Source: Candidatus Omnitrophota bacterium (lineage in GTDB: Bacteria > Omnitrophota > Gorgyraeia > Tantalellales > Tantalellaceae). Taken from it: a stretch of 5,404 bases of DNA. Below, one piece after another: positions 4,405 to 5,404 of this stretch. Under the pieces are notes generated by a model. The model was not told the origin of the DNA. It saw nothing but the letters and a program-made list of their open reading frames with translations, and did not search any database. The stretch is from positions 1 to 5,404 of the forward strand of contig JAQUNB010000105.1 in the NCBI GenBank assembly GCA_028717825.1, given 5' to 3'. The position numbers and the translations under genes are program-made. Each line of letters begins with the position of its first letter. The first letter of the stretch is position 1.

Positions 4405-5404
4405 ATGCGGATGTTCCTCCGGAATAAAATTTCACTCGAGATGATCTTCGCCTTGGGGCTCTTCCTGGCGGTATCGCTTTTCGCCACATGGCCGCTTGCG
4501 GGTGACCTTACTCGGGCTATCCCCGCCGGAGAAACCTCGCCGGCGAAAACGCTTGATCAAATTTTTACAGTGGAATGGACGGCGAAAGCCATCGAATGCG
4601 GCCTGCCGTACTGGGACGCGCCGTATTTCTCACCCGAAAAAGGGGTGTTCGCATGGGGTGAGAACCAGCCGCTTTTGTGTCTGGCTGTATGGCTTCTTTC
4701 AAAAATATTCGGGTATGTGTTAGCCTATAATTTGTTCGTGCTTTTGTCCTTTTCCGTTTTAGGTGTCCTAGCTTATTTATTTGCCAGACTTTTATTTCGG
4801 GATAAGATTTCCTGCTTTTTCTCCGGGCTTCTTACCGCGTTCAGTCCGTTCATGGTCCAAAATCTGGGGAACTTGTATCTGGTCGGCTTTACTTTATCGG
4901 CGGCGAGCATGTTCTGTGTGTTTTTATCTTTTTACAAGGAAAGAAAAGTATTTTTATTATTGTCGCTTATTTTTTACCTATCTACATGGTTTGTCTCCAA
5001 AGAGACAGCGTTTGTCTTAACGGCGGTGCTTGTCGTGATCGTATTGCCGTTCCTGTTCTCGCGAAAGTGGTTTTTAAACGCTATTTTTTACATTTGTATG
5101 CTCTCGGCCGTTGTTTTTTTAGTCGTTAGTAAATATGTTTTAGTTCAGATGACGTACTTTAAAATACCGGGTCTAAGCGAACTTTCAGTAAAATGCGGCC
5201 CTTTTGCGGAAAATATAAGGGATCTATTTTTGAGCGGGAAAGATATTTTTACTGTAAAAGGCCTAAAATATGTTCCGGTGGAATATGTAGTGGCGGTTCC
5301 GGTTATTTTGGTGCTGACCGCGTTTTTCGCGGTAATCATTGACCGTCAAAAGGGAAGATTTCGCAAGCGTTTCGCTTTCTCTCTTTTTTTTTGGTTTATT
5401 TGTT
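4405..5404 (+). CDS. Polytopic membrane protein, probable GT-C type glycosyltransferase (3' end outside window)
   Basis: The frame is open from the ATG at 4405 through the last base: 333 codons with no stop. The protein has an N-terminal membrane helix (about 13-33), then a large extracytoplasmic loop (34-88) with acidic Asp51 and Glu57 and the aromatic stretch GLPYWDAPYFSPEKG (66-80). After that come repeated hydrophobic segments, including LAYNLFVLLSFSVLG (106-120) and the AFSPFMVQNLGN turn (145-156). This layout (helix, acidic loop, W/Y-rich 'FYP/FSP' segment, A-Y-N helix, then more helices) resembles uncharacterised GT-C/PMT_2-like transferases that use polyprenyl-phosphate sugars. The function is inferred from architecture. 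There is no Shine-Dalgarno at 4405; ATGs at 4411 and 4441 are alternatives. GC content falls sharply within the gene near 4680. Confidence 0.75.
   Translation, partial: MRMFLRNKISLEMIFALGLFLAVSLFATWPLAGDLTRAIPAGETSPAKTLDQIFTVEWTAKAIECGLPYWDAPYFSPEKGVFAWGENQPLLCLAVWLLSKIFGYVLAYNLFVLLSFSVLGVLAYLFARLLFRDKISCFFSGLLTAFSPFMVQNLGNLYLVGFTLSAASMFCVFLSFYKERKVFLLLSLIFYLSTWFVSKETAFVLTAVLVVIVLPFLFSRKWFLNAIFYICMLSAVVFLVVSKYVLVQMTYFKIPGLSELSVKCGPFAENIRDLFLSGKDIFTVKGLKYVPVEYVVAVPVILVLTAFFAVIIDRQKGRFRKRFAFSLFFWFIC

Noticed and set aside
4496..5339. Frames of 75, 79 and 64 residues inside the GT-C-like gene
   Set aside because: The uninterrupted 333-codon frame from 4405 encodes a coherent membrane protein; these smaller frames give no coherent protein pattern and sit in other frames or strands.

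Overview
This is a bacterial chromosomal window with two divergent blocks and a repeat-rich spacer between them. The left block (1-2208, minus strand) is the front half of an F-type ATP synthase operon. In transcription order it holds an AtpZ-like gene, atpI, atpB (a), atpE (c), atpF (b) and the first 65 codons of atpH (delta), which runs off the window at position 1. Genes are packed with 8-9 nt gaps or 4-38 nt overlaps. A near-ideal sigma70-type promoter (2243-2270: TTGACA, 16 nt, extended -10 TGATATAAT) lies just before the first gene. The c subunit has the carboxylate (Glu59) but lacks the polar residues of Na+-dependent rings, so a proton-driven enzyme is inferred.

The right block (2667-5404, plus strand) is a polysaccharide or glycan assembly cluster. 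It has two GT-A type (family 2-like) glycosyltransferases 12 nt apart, then a large polytopic membrane protein of the GT-C/PMT-like kind, which begins at 4405 and is still open at the window end. The likely division of labour is that the cytoplasmic GT-A enzymes extend a lipid-linked glycan and the membrane GT-C-like enzyme transfers a sugar on the outer face. The actual sugars cannot be read from the sequence.

The spacer (2224-2666) has no credible gene but is far from featureless. It contains short degenerate tandem arrays with a 7-nt period (2323-2350, 2438-2458, 2463-2504) and then two arrays with a 10-nt period in opposite orientation (2511-2540 and 2571-2620). The 10-nt arrays can fold into an approximately 16-bp stem whose loop carries a perfect TATAAT, the best promoter candidate for the glycosyltransferase genes. 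This is the least explained part of the window.

The organism is a bacterium of intermediate GC content. The gene order atpZ-I-B-E-F-H, the single b subunit, the type of first glycosyltransferase and the word-like spacer repeats are reminiscent of uncultivated candidate phyla such as Omnitrophota, but that placement is a low-confidence impression. No RNA gene, CRISPR array, insertion sequence or clear rho-independent terminator was seen.
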